A program made the position numbers and the translations under genes. This document shows positions 45,094 to 52,755 of a stretch of DNA of 52,755 bases, piece by piece. Positions within the stretch are counted from its first letter, which is position 1. Each line of letters starts with the position of its first letter. The stretch spans positions 1 to 52,755 of the forward strand of contig CAZGYQ010000012.1 in assembly GCA_964530695.1 (NCBI GenBank). Reading direction: 5' to 3'. The notes below the pieces were generated by a model. It made no database searches, had not been told where the DNA came from, and saw nothing but the letters and a program-made list of their open reading frames with translations. This DNA comes from VFBF01 sp964530695 (lineage in GTDB: Bacteria > Pseudomonadota > Alphaproteobacteria > Caulobacterales > Aquidulcibacteraceae).

Positions 45094-47628
45094 ATGAAAC
45101 GCACGTTGCGTGATGTGATGGTTGGCGCCGTAACTGGTGTCGCCGCGGTTGGCGCCGGCGTACTGCTCCCGCAGCCCGCCCTGGGGCAGGAGGCGACTCG
45201 TCCGCAGGCGCAACCTGCGACGCCGCAGGCGCCTGTCCAGGCGCCGCAGTTGGCCATTCGACGGATTGTCGTGGAGGGCAACCAGCGCGTCGAAGCGAGC
45301 ACGGTCCAGTCCTACCTCCTGTTGCGTCCGGGCGATCTTGTCGAGCCGGAGCGCGTCGACCTTTCCCTGAAGACGCTGTTTGCGACAGGTCTTTTCGCCG
45401 ACGTGCAGATTGGCCAGCGGGACGCAGATCTCGTGGTCCGGGTGGTTGAAAACCCTATCGTCAACCGGGTCATCTTCGAGGGGCTCAACGCCCTCAAGGA
45501 AGAGGACGTCCAGAAGGAGATTCAGGCGAAGCCGCGCTCGGTGTTCACGCCTGCGCGCGCACAGTCTGATGTCCAGCGCATCATCGAGCAGTACCGTCGT
45601 TCCGGGCGCTTCGCAGCGACCGTAACCCCGCAGGTGCGCGAGCTTGAGCAGAACCGCGTGGATTTGATCTTCGAGATCGATGAGGGCCCGGTGACGGGCG
45701 TACGCAATGTCAACTTCATCGGCAATCAGGCTTTTTCCGACAGGGATCTGAAGGACGCGGTCCTTACGGAGGAGTCGCACTGGTGGAAGTTCTTTTCCAA
45801 GAACGACAACTACGATCCCGATCGCCTGGAGTATGACCGCGAGCTGCTGAGACAGTTCTACACGAACAGGGGGTATGCGGATTTCCGCATCGTTTCCGCC
45901 ACGGCGGAATTGACGCCCGACCAGAAGGATTTCTTCATTACCTTCACGATCGACGAGGGTGAGAAGTACGAGTTCGGCGACGTTAAGGTCGAAACCGAAC
46001 TGGACAAGGTGCCTTCGGAGCTGTTGCGCGCCGTCGTGCCGATCCGCTCGGGCCAGATGTTCGAGGGCGAACTCATCGAAAAGTCGATCGACGCGATGAC
46101 ATTCACCGCCGGCACCGGGGGATACGCGAATGTTGACATTCGCCCCCGGATCGACCGGAACCGGGAGACGCGCAAGGTCGACGTGACCTTCGAAGTGAAC
46201 GAGGGGCCGCGCGTTTTCGTCGAGCGGATCAACATCGTCGGCAACACGCGCACGCTTGATCAGGTTATCCGGCGAGAGCTGCGTGTCTCGGAAGGAGATG
46301 CCTTCAACCGGGTGCTTCTTGACCGTTCCCGCTCGCGTATCCGGTCGCTCGGCTTTTTCAAGAACGTCGAGATCGCTGAAAGCGAGGGCTCGCAACCCGA
46401 TCGCGCGGTCGTGGACGTCAAGGTCGAGGAGGATACGACCGGAGAACTCGCGTTCGCCGCCGGCTTCTCCTCAACGGACAACTTCCTGTTCGACGTCTCC
46501 GTGAGCGAACGAAACCTGCGCGGCCGCGGCCAGTTCCTGCGCCTGCGCGCATCGACCAGTTCGCGGCGACAGCAGGTTGACATCCGTTTCACCGAACCTC
46601 GGTTTCTGGGGCGGGACCTGGCGGCGGGCTTCGACCTCTACACGCTCCGGACCGACTACCTGGACGAATCCTCCTTCGAAAACCAGTCGACCGGCGCCGG
46701 CCTGCGGGCGAGTTTCCCGGTTACGGATTCCACCGGCCTGGGGCTCACCTATACATTCCGTCAGGACGACACCCAGATCGCCGATGCGCTCATCGATCTG
46801 AACACCGATGGCGACAACGACATCACGACAACGCCGACGGACCTTGTCGACCAGTGCGACATCCGGAACCTTTCGCGCCCCCTGTTGTGTGAGCAAGAGG
46901 GAACCTTCCTCACGTCGGTCTTTGGCTACACGTTCAATTGGGACAAGCGGAACGATCCGGTGGACCCGACGCGCGGCTTCGACATGTCCCTGCGGCAGGA
47001 TCTCGCCGGTCTTGGCGGTGATGTGAAGTACCTGCGCACCGAAATCGAGGCGACCACCTACTACGGAATATTCCGGGACGTTGTCGCGAGCTTCTCCCTG
47101 AGCGGCGGGTACATCCTGGGCTGGGGAGACGACACGGTCCGCATCAATGACCGGTTTTTCAAGGGCGGCTCAAGTTTCCGCGGATTCGATGTCGCGGGTA
47201 TCGGGCCGCGCCAGATCATCGTCGTGGAGGACTCGACCACGCCGAACAATCCGCAAACCATCGAAGGCGACAGTATCGGTGGCAATGCCTACTACATCGG
47301 GACGTTGCAGATGACATTCCCGACAGGCCTCCCAAAGGAGTACGGTATTTCGGGGGCTTTGTTCGCCGAATTTGGCGGCTTGGGCATCCTCGACGAACAG
47401 GATCGACGCAAGCAGGTCATCGAGACCCTCGATACGACAAACCTGCCCAACTTCACGCGCGTCACGTCCTATGTCGACGACTCGCTGAGCCTGCGCGCTT
47501 CGGTTGGCGTGAGCGTTTTTTGGGACAGCCCCTTCGGCCCCGTGCAATTCGATTTCGCGCACCCGCTCGCGGAGGAAGAGTACGACAAGACGCAAGAGTT
47601 CCGCTTCTCAACGCGCACAAGATTCTAG
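45094..47628 (+). CDS. bamA: Outer membrane protein assembly factor BamA
   Basis: The core of the BAM complex that inserts beta-barrel proteins into the outer membrane. The 844-residue precursor has a signal peptide (cleavage after about ALGQ, residue 32), five POTRA repeats starting at IRRIVVEGNQRVEASTV, and a C-terminal 16-stranded barrel with the conserved FKGGSSFRGFD loop and a closing aromatic residue (TRTRF). ATG 45094 was preferred over an earlier in-frame start that lies in rseP. A small hairpin (CGGCGC/GCGCCG, 45058-45075) precedes the start. Confidence 0.97.
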   Translation: MKRTLRDVMVGAVTGVAAVGAGVLLPQPALGQEATRPQAQPATPQAPVQAPQLAIRRIVVEGNQRVEASTVQSYLLLRPGDLVEPERVDLSLKTLFATGLFADVQIGQRDADLVVRVVENPIVNRVIFEGLNALKEEDVQKEIQAKPRSVFTPARAQSDVQRIIEQYRRSGRFAATVTPQVRELEQNRVDLIFEIDEGPVTGVRNVNFIGNQAFSDRDLKDAVLTEESHWWKFFSKNDNYDPDRLEYDRELLRQFYTNRGYADFRIVSATAELTPDQKDFFITFTIDEGEKYEFGDVKVETELDKVPSELLRAVVPIRSGQMFEGELIEKSIDAMTFTAGTGGYANVDIRPRIDRNRETRKVDVTFEVNEGPRVFVERINIVGNTRTLDQVIRRELRVSEGDAFNRVLLDRSRSRIRSLGFFKNVEIAESEGSQPDRAVVDVKVEEDTTGELAFAAGFSSTDNFLFDVSVSERNLRGRGQFLRLRASTSSRRQQVDIRFTEPRFLGRDLAAGFDLYTLRTDYLDESSFENQSTGAGLRASFPVTDSTGLGLTYTFRQDDTQIADALIDLNTDGDNDITTTPTDLVDQCDIRNLSRPLLCEQEGTFLTSVFGYTFNWDKRNDPVDPTRGFDMSLRQDLAGLGGDVKYLRTEIEATTYYGIFRDVVASFSLSGGYILGWGDDTVRINDRFFKGGSSFRGFDVAGIGPRQIIVVEDSTTPNNPQTIEGDSIGGNAYYIGTLQMTFPTGLPKEYGISGALFAEFGGLGILDEQDRRKQVIETLDTTNLPNFTRVTSYVDDSLSLRASVGVSVFWDSPFGPVQFDFAHPLAEEEYDKTQEFRFSTRTRF

Positions 47629-47640
47629 AGGAAAACGTCA

Positions 47641-48303
47641 ATGCGTATGAAATCGATATTCGCCGCGGTCGCCGCACTCACGGTGGGCGCACTCGGAGCG
47701 CTTAGCGTCGGCGTAGCGATCGCGCAGACAGGACAGGCCTCTGTGCAGTCGCCAGTTGTCGTCATGGACCTTGAGCGTCTCCGCTCGCAGTCCACTGCGT
47801 GGCCGGACATGCAGCAGAAGCTCAAGACGCTGGTCGACCAGAAGGCCAATGAGTTCCGGACCCAGAATCAGGCGGCGGCCACGCAACTGGAGACAGAAGG
47901 TCGTGCACTGGCGCCGCTGCTCCAGGGGCAGAATCCCCAGCAAATCGCTGCGAACCCCGCGCTCAAGACGCGCGTGGAGCAGCAAATCCGCCGGGAAAAC
48001 GATCTGAAGCAGAAGCAGCAGCTCTTCGAGTATTCTGTTCAGGCGACGCAGCAACGGGCGGACGGGGCTCTCATGCAGGCGCTCGACCCGATCATCGACC
48101 AGATCATGACCCAGCGCGGCGCCGTCATCGTCGTCGATCGCTCGCAGATCGCCAAGGCGCGCGCGACTGTCGACATCACACAAGATGCGGTCACCCGGTT
48201 CAACGCGGCGACACCGCGCGCGCCGCAACCCACTTGGGTGCCGGTGACGGTCGGTCAGCCGCCGGAAGGCGGGGGCCAGCCCAAAGCCGCGCCGAAAAAG
48301 TAG
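47641..48303 (+). CDS. ompH: OmpH/Skp-family periplasmic chaperone
   Basis: A 220-residue exported helical protein of the Skp/OmpH family, which holds unfolded outer-membrane proteins for BamA. A signal peptide (about 30 residues) is followed by a long coiled-coil-forming section rich in Q, E and K (MQQKLKTLVDQKANEFRTQ ... QIRRENDLKQKQQLF). A Pro/Gly-rich tail ends it. GAGGAAA stands just before the ATG. Between bamA and lpxD, as is standard. Confidence 0.92.
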   Translation: MRMKSIFAAVAALTVGALGALSVGVAIAQTGQASVQSPVVVMDLERLRSQSTAWPDMQQKLKTLVDQKANEFRTQNQAAATQLETEGRALAPLLQGQNPQQIAANPALKTRVEQQIRRENDLKQKQQLFEYSVQATQQRADGALMQALDPIIDQIMTQRGAVIVVDRSQIAKARATVDITQDAVTRFNAATPRAPQPTWVPVTVGQPPEGGGQPKAAPKK

Positions 48304-48320
48304 CAGGGAGTGCGCGGGGC

Positions 48321-49322
48321 ATGATTGATCCGCGCTTCTACACCCTGCGGGGGCCCGTCACAGCCGCAAGTCTCTCTGGAGATTTGCGGCTCAAGGGGGA
48401 GCCTACGAGGCGTGTGACGAGCGTAGCGCCGTTTGACGACGCGGGCGCCGACGATCTTGTCTATTTCGATGGAAAGGGCGCCGCGCCGGCCACCGGGGCG
48501 GCGCTGCTACTGCTTCGCGATGGCGCGGAGGCGAACGTCAGCCCTGATGCGACCGTCATCTTTTGCCGCGACCCGCGGGCGACCTTCGCCCGCATCGCCC
48601 ATCACGTCGCTGAGCCGCGGGAGTTTGCGGCTGGAGCAAGTCACATCGATCCAACCGCCGTCATAGACGATGGCGTCCGGATCGCGCCAGGCGCGGTGAT
48701 CGGACCGGACGCGCGGATCGGCACGGGCTCCGTTATCGGCGCCAACGCGGTGATTGGACCGGGGGTAACGGTTGGTCGCCGTTGTCGGATCGGCGCGGCG
48801 GCGGCCCTTGTCTGTGCGCTGGTGGGAGATGACGTAACAATCTTGCAAGGCGCGATGATCGGTCAGAGCGGGTTTGGGGTCGCCGCCGATGCGGGCGGCC
48901 CAGTGGATGTCCCACATTTTGGCCGCGCGATAATTCAGGACGGCGCTTCAATCGGCGCCAATGTGACGGTCGATCGGGGTCTGTTCGGCGATACCGTGGT
49001 CGGGGAACTCGCGAAGATCGATAATCTCTGCCAGATCGCCCATAATGTGCAGGTCGGTCGCGGCGCAATCATCGCCGCGTTCGGCGGCATATCCGGGTCC
49101 GTGACGATCGGGGAGGGCGCCATGATGGGCGGACGCGTGGGCGTCGCCGATCACAGATCTATCGGCCGGGGGGCGATCCTTGCGGCCGGCTCGGCGGTCA
49201 TGCATGACATACCGGCAGGTGAGACTTGGGCCGGCTATCCGGCCAAGCCTTTGCGGCAGTGGCTACGCGAGGTCGCGTGGCTCGGAAGGGCAATCGGAAA
49301 ACGGGATGGCGGACAAGGCTGA
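48321..49322 (+). CDS. lpxD: UDP-3-O-acylglucosamine N-acyltransferase
   Basis: Third step of lipid A synthesis. The 333-residue protein has the LpxD N-terminal uridine-binding region and then a left-handed beta helix of hexapeptide repeats (IAPGAVIGPDARIGTGSVIGANAVIGPGV). The catalytic histidine is in QIAHNVQVGRG. ATG 48321 was chosen; earlier in-frame codons lie within ompH. The end overlaps fabZ by 17 bases. Confidence 0.96.
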   Translation: MIDPRFYTLRGPVTAASLSGDLRLKGEPTRRVTSVAPFDDAGADDLVYFDGKGAAPATGAALLLLRDGAEANVSPDATVIFCRDPRATFARIAHHVAEPREFAAGASHIDPTAVIDDGVRIAPGAVIGPDARIGTGSVIGANAVIGPGVTVGRRCRIGAAAALVCALVGDDVTILQGAMIGQSGFGVAADAGGPVDVPHFGRAIIQDGASIGANVTVDRGLFGDTVVGELAKIDNLCQIAHNVQVGRGAIIAAFGGISGSVTIGEGAMMGGRVGVADHRSIGRGAILAAGSAVMHDIPAGETWAGYPAKPLRQWLREVAWLGRAIGKRDGGQG

Positions 49323-49791
49323 AGGCGTGGTGAAAAACCCCGACGGGATGATCGATATCGCGGAAATCCTGCGCCGGCTCCCGCACCGCTACCCGTTCCT
49401 GCTTGTCGATCGGGCCGTTGAATACGTTCCGTCCACTTCGATACGCGGCATCAAGTGCGTGACGATCAATGAACCGTATTTTCCCGGGCACTTTCCTCAC
49501 GAACCAGTGATGCCCGGCGTGTTGCAGATCGAGGCCATGGCGCAGACGGGCGCAGTGCTGATGTCCAAGTCGCTCGATGTGGACGTGACCAAGAACACGA
49601 TCCTCTTCATGTCGGTCGACAATGCCAGGTTCAGACGCCCCGTCCGGCCAGGCGAGGTCCTTGAGATGCCGGTCGAAGTGCTTTTCGCCCGGCGAAACAT
49701 CTTCAAGTTTCGCGGACGTGCGGAGGTAAACGGCGAAGTGGCCGCCGAGGCCGAGTTCGCCGCGATGAAAGTGGAGCTTGAGAGCAAGTGA
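49306..49791 (+). CDS. fabZ: 3-Hydroxyacyl-ACP dehydratase FabZ
   Basis: The general dehydratase of fatty acid elongation, balancing 3-hydroxyacyl-ACP between phospholipid and lipid A. The 161-residue protein has LPHRYPFLLVDR and the hotdog active site FPGHFPHEPVMPGVLQIEAMAQ (His and Glu). ATG 49306 overlaps the lpxD end; ATG 49348 is a shorter option. It overlaps lpxA by four bases (GTGA). Confidence 0.95.
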   Translation: MADKAEGVVKNPDGMIDIAEILRRLPHRYPFLLVDRAVEYVPSTSIRGIKCVTINEPYFPGHFPHEPVMPGVLQIEAMAQTGAVLMSKSLDVDVTKNTILFMSVDNARFRRPVRPGEVLEMPVEVLFARRNIFKFRGRAEVNGEVAAEAEFAAMKVELESK

Positions 49792-50579
49792 GCGGTGCAG
49801 TCCACCCAACAGCGATTGTCGACCCCTCAGCGGAACTGGGCGCCGACGCCGAGATCGGCCCGTATTGCATTGTCGGACCGAACGTGAAGGTGGGTGCGCG
49901 AACGCGGCTTGTCGCGCACGTCTTCATTGAGCGGGAAACCGACCTTGGCGAGGACAATGTCGTCCATCCGTACGCCGTTCTCGGTCAGCCCGCGCAGGAC
50001 ACATCCTACAAGGGTGAGCCGACGAAACTCATCATCGGTTCCCGCAACACGATCCGCGAGCATGTCTCGATGCATCGCGGCACGGCTCGCGGCCGGAGAC
50101 AGACCGTCGTCGGCGACGACGGGTTCTTCATGTCGCAATCCCATGTCGCGCACGATTGCATCGTTGGCGACAAGGTCGTCTTCGCGCAGGGCGCGACGAT
50201 CGGCGGCTATGTGCAAGTCGCCGACCACGTGATCCTTGGCGGACTGTGCGCGATGCACCAGAACTGCCGTATCGGCCGGCATGCGTTCGTCGGCGGATTG
50301 GCCGCTGTGGTCGCCGACGTCATTCCCTATGGGTCGGTGTTCGGCAACCACGCGCAACTCGCGGGACTGAATGTCGTCGGTCTGAAGCGGAGAGGCTTCA
50401 CACGCGAAGCGATCCACGATCTTCGCGCCGCGTATCGGCTCCTCTTCGCGGAAGAAGGCACATTCCAGGAACGCCTTGACGACGTGACCGAACTCTATGC
50501 GCACGTCGCGGAGGTGCGCGAGATCGTCAGCTTCATTCGCGCCGGCGCACAACGCCCACTGTGCATGCCAAAGATCTGA
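49788..50579 (+). CDS. lpxA: UDP-N-acetylglucosamine O-acyltransferase
   Basis: First committed step of lipid A synthesis. The 263-residue trimer-forming protein has hexapeptide repeats (VDPSAELGADAEIGPYCIVGPNVKVG) and the catalytic region QSHVAHDCIVGDKVVFAQG with the essential histidine, then the LpxA C-terminal helical domain. GTG start at 49788 inside the fabZ stop. lpxI follows after seven bases. Confidence 0.97.
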   Translation: MSGAVHPTAIVDPSAELGADAEIGPYCIVGPNVKVGARTRLVAHVFIERETDLGEDNVVHPYAVLGQPAQDTSYKGEPTKLIIGSRNTIREHVSMHRGTARGRRQTVVGDDGFFMSQSHVAHDCIVGDKVVFAQGATIGGYVQVADHVILGGLCAMHQNCRIGRHAFVGGLAAVVADVIPYGSVFGNHAQLAGLNVVGLKRRGFTREAIHDLRAAYRLLFAEEGTFQERLDDVTELYAHVAEVREIVSFIRAGAQRPLCMPKI

Positions 50580-50586
50580 GAAGGCG

Positions 50587-51426
50587 ATGCCAGGCTGGCG
50601 AAAACTGGGCGTGATCGCCGGGGGCGGCGAACTTCCCGTCCGCATCGCGGAACACTGTGCGTCCAGCGGGGCGCCATACTATGTCGCCAGGATGCTCGGC
50701 ATTTCGGATGCTTCATTGACGGCGCATCCCGGCGGTGATTTCGGACTCGGCGAAATGGGCGCCCGATTTCGCGCGCTTCGGGATGCAGGCTGCGATGCGG
50801 TGACGTTTGTCGGGATCGTCAAGCGTCCGGACTTCGCATCACTCAAGCTGGACGCACGGGCGGCGCTGATGATGCCGCGTGTCATCGCCGCCGCGCGCAA
50901 GGGCGATGACGCGCTTCTACGCGTGCTTGGCGACGAGCATGAGCGAGAGGGGTTTCGTCTTGTCGGCGCGGACGAAGTCTTCGCCGCGCTGCTTGCACCC
51001 GCCGGCCCGCTTGGCGCGGTCTCGCCAACGGTCGAGCAGATGCTGGACATCGAGAAAGCGGCGGCGGTCGCGGCGGCTTTGGGTTCGTGGGACATAGGCC
51101 AGGGCTGTATCGTTTGCGACGGGCTCGTGCTTGCGCTTGAAGCGCAGGAGGGCACCGACGCGATGCTCGCGCGTGCAGCGGATCTCCCCGTGGAAATCCG
51201 CGGTGCGCCGGAAAGCCCGCGCGGTGTTCTCGTGAAAAGGCCCAAGCCGATACAGGATCGGCGGATCGACCTGCCGACAATCGGGCCGCAGACGCTGGAA
51301 GGCGCGCGCCACGCCGGCCTCGCAGGCATAGCGGTCGAAGCCGGCGGCGCACTCGTCATGCAGCGCGAGACGCTCGTCGCGCGCGCGGATGCGTTGGGCA
51401 TGTTCATCTTCGGGTTCACGCCGTGA
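50587..51426 (+). CDS. lpxI: UDP-2,3-diacylglucosamine pyrophosphatase, LpxI type
   Basis: Hydrolyses UDP-2,3-diacylglucosamine to lipid X. LpxI replaces LpxH in alphaproteobacteria and is unrelated to it. The 279-residue protein has the family start LGVIAGGGELPVRIAEHC and the C-terminal DLPTIGPQTLEGARHAGLAGIAVEAGGALV region. ATG 50587 was chosen since earlier in-frame codons overlap lpxA. It overlaps lpxB by four bases (GTGA). Confidence 0.94.
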   Translation: MPGWRKLGVIAGGGELPVRIAEHCASSGAPYYVARMLGISDASLTAHPGGDFGLGEMGARFRALRDAGCDAVTFVGIVKRPDFASLKLDARAALMMPRVIAAARKGDDALLRVLGDEHEREGFRLVGADEVFAALLAPAGPLGAVSPTVEQMLDIEKAAAVAAALGSWDIGQGCIVCDGLVLALEAQEGTDAMLARAADLPVEIRGAPESPRGVLVKRPKPIQDRRIDLPTIGPQTLEGARHAGLAGIAVEAGGALVMQRETLVARADALGMFIFGFTP

Positions 51427-52565
51427 CCCGACGCATTTTCATCGTCGCGGCGGAATCGTCTGGCGACGCGCTTGGCGCGGACCTGATCGACGCGTTGCGT
51501 ACACGCGCGCCGGACCTAACTCTCGCGGCGGTTGGCGGGCCGGCGATCGAGTCGCGGGGGCTGATGAGCGCGTTCGACATCAAGAGCCTGGCGATCCTGG
51601 GACTGGTCGACGGCGTGAAAGCCTATCCGCGTGTTGTGCGCCTTGCCGACAAGGCGGCCGACGCCGTTGTCGACTTTGCGCCGGACACGGTTGTCCTGAT
51701 CGACTCGTGGGGCTTCACGCTTCGGGTCGCGCAACGCCTGCGCAAGCGCCTGCCTGGCGCAAAGCTCGTGAAGTACATCGGTCCGCAGGTATGGGCCTCA
51801 CGCCCGGGACGCGCTAAGACGCTCGCGCAGACGGTTGACCATCTCATCTGCATTCACGATTTCGAGCTGCCGTTTTACGCGAACCTGAATCTGCCCTGCA
51901 CCGTGTGCGGCCATCCCGCGCTCGGGCGCTACACACGTGGCGATGGCGCTGCGTTCCGCGCGAAGCACGAGCTCGGCGATGCACCGCTGCTGCTTGTTCT
52001 GCCGGGAAGCCGCAGCAGCGAACTGCGCCGGACCGCACCGCACCTGTTTGCGGCGGCCGGGCTGCTGCGCACGGAAATGCCTTCCTTGAACGTCGTGGTA
52101 GTCGCCGCGCGGTCGATCGCAGCGGGCGCGCGTTCCATGGCGGCGGCGCAGTCCTATCCGATCCTGGTGATCGACGAGGTCGGCGAAAAGGAGGATGCGT
52201 TTGCGGCGGGAACCGCGGCGCTGGCCGTCTCGGGGACGGTCACGACCGAGGTCGGATTGCAGGGGACGCCGGTCGTCGTCGGATATCGCCTTGGGTGGAT
52301 CACCTGGGCGCTCGCGCGGCTGTTCCTCTACAAGTCGCCCCATATGACGCTGATGAATGTCGCCGCCGGGAGAGAAGTCGCGCCGGAGTTCATCCAGACG
52401 CGTTGTACGGCGGAAGGCCTCGCGCGCGCCGCGGCGCCGCTGCTCACGGATCCGGCCACGCGCGCTGCACAATCCGCGGCGCAGGACCGCGCGCTTGAAG
52501 CGATGGGACGGGGCGGACGGCCCGCAGCGGACATCGCCGCCGAGGCCGTCCTTGCTATCCGCTAG
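51423..52565 (+). CDS. lpxB: Lipid-A-disaccharide synthase
   Basis: Glycosyltransferase (family 19) that joins lipid X to UDP-diacylglucosamine. The 380-residue protein has VAAESSGDALGADLIDALR, the IGPQVWASRPGR signature, LPGSRSSELRR and the AVSGTVTTEVGLQGTPVVVGYR donor region. GTG start at 51423. Its stop codon shares a CTAG with the stop codon of convergent gltA. Confidence 0.96.
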   Translation: MTRRIFIVAAESSGDALGADLIDALRTRAPDLTLAAVGGPAIESRGLMSAFDIKSLAILGLVDGVKAYPRVVRLADKAADAVVDFAPDTVVLIDSWGFTLRVAQRLRKRLPGAKLVKYIGPQVWASRPGRAKTLAQTVDHLICIHDFELPFYANLNLPCTVCGHPALGRYTRGDGAAFRAKHELGDAPLLLVLPGSRSSELRRTAPHLFAAAGLLRTEMPSLNVVVVAARSIAAGARSMAAAQSYPILVIDEVGEKEDAFAAGTAALAVSGTVTTEVGLQGTPVVVGYRLGWITWALARLFLYKSPHMTLMNVAAGREVAPEFIQTRCTAEGLARAAAPLLTDPATRAAQSAAQDRALEAMGRGGRPAADIAAEAVLAIR

Positions 52566-52755
52566 CGCTGGCCCACCGGGACGTAATCGCGCATCGTCGG
52601 GCCTGTGTAGACTTGCCGCGGACGGCCGATCTTCTGCGACGGATCGGAGATCATCTCCGACCATTGCGCGATCCAGCCGACCGTCCGCGCGACGGCGAAC
52701 AGCACCGTGAACATCGACACCGGGAACCCCATCGCCTTCAGCGTGATGCCCGAAT
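52562..52755 (-). CDS. gltA: Citrate synthase, C-terminal part (cut by window edge)
   Basis: The last 63 residues of citrate synthase are readable on the minus strand; the rest is beyond the window. Recognisable are GITLKAMGFPVSMFTVLFAV, ARTVGWIAQWSEM, SDPSQKIGRPRQVYTG and DYVPV, which match the usual type II citrate synthase end, including the acetyl-CoA-site region. Its stop (TAG, 52564-52562) overlaps the lpxB stop in a shared CTAG. The frame is too short to show in a long-ORF scan. Confidence 0.92.
   Translation of the reverse strand, partial: SGITLKAMGFPVSMFTVLFAVARTVGWIAQWSEMISDPSQKIGRPRQVYTGPTMRDYVPVGQR

Overview
The window reads as about 53 kb of chromosome from a GC-rich alphaproteobacterium. 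The order rpsB-tsf-pyrH-frr-uppS-cdsA-dxr-rseP-bamA-ompH-lpxD-fabZ-lpxA-lpxI-lpxB next to gltA is the classic alphaproteobacterial block. Candidate promoters fit the alphaproteobacterial pattern CTTGAC-N17-CTATAT. The gyrA-coaD-cyclophilin-cyclophilin string and a NadQ-type regulator suggest a Caulobacterales/Maricaulales-like lineage, but that placement is inference. No transposase, integrase, phage gene or CRISPR array was seen.

Layout. (1) 1-9.6 kb: a small hypothetical gene, tRNA-Phe, a Tat/lipoprotein-type M48 protease, then a tightly overlapping run gyrA-coaD-two cyclophilins-HD protein. It meets end to end an opposing set: a degenerate-Nudix NadQ-like regulator, a tyrosine phosphatase and an HD hydrolase. 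A one-helix membrane protein follows. (2) 9.6-16.6 kb: GNAT acetyltransferase, an unusual TIR-membrane-LysM-like protein divergent from recJ, tRNA-Glu, a spermidine-synthase-like protein with an apparent Tat signal plus its separated membrane half, an SMP-30-like propeller, and tRNA-Pro. (3) 16.6-34.1 kb: an accessory-looking block with a TetR regulator, a three-gene polyunsaturated-fatty-acid-synthase-type (Pfa) megasynthase, and a Wzm/Wzt-type ABC exporter. (4) 34.1-52.8 kb: dnaE, then translation, isoprenoid, phospholipid, envelope assembly and lipid A genes, ending in convergent gltA.

The standout is the Pfa block. PfaD (flavin enoyl reductase) is followed by a 2168-residue PfaA (KS-AT-3xACP-KR-DH') and a 2100-residue PfaC-type protein (KS-CLF-AT-DH-DH). 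The PfaB acyltransferase is fused inside the third protein, the three-gene arrangement known from myxobacteria, but without the terminal acyltransferase reported there. No phosphopantetheinyl transferase is present. KS, AT, ACP and DH active-site residues are intact where expected, so the system looks functional; its product cannot be read from sequence. The adjacent exporter has its own candidate promoter, and an export role for a Pfa-derived lipid is a hypothesis only.

The housekeeping part holds notable RNA-level structures: a terminator-like hairpin between rpsB and tsf, an 11-bp perfect hairpin containing the annotated pyrH start codon, and a hairpin around the frr stop codon. All functions are assigned by motif reading and gene order; no database search was run.
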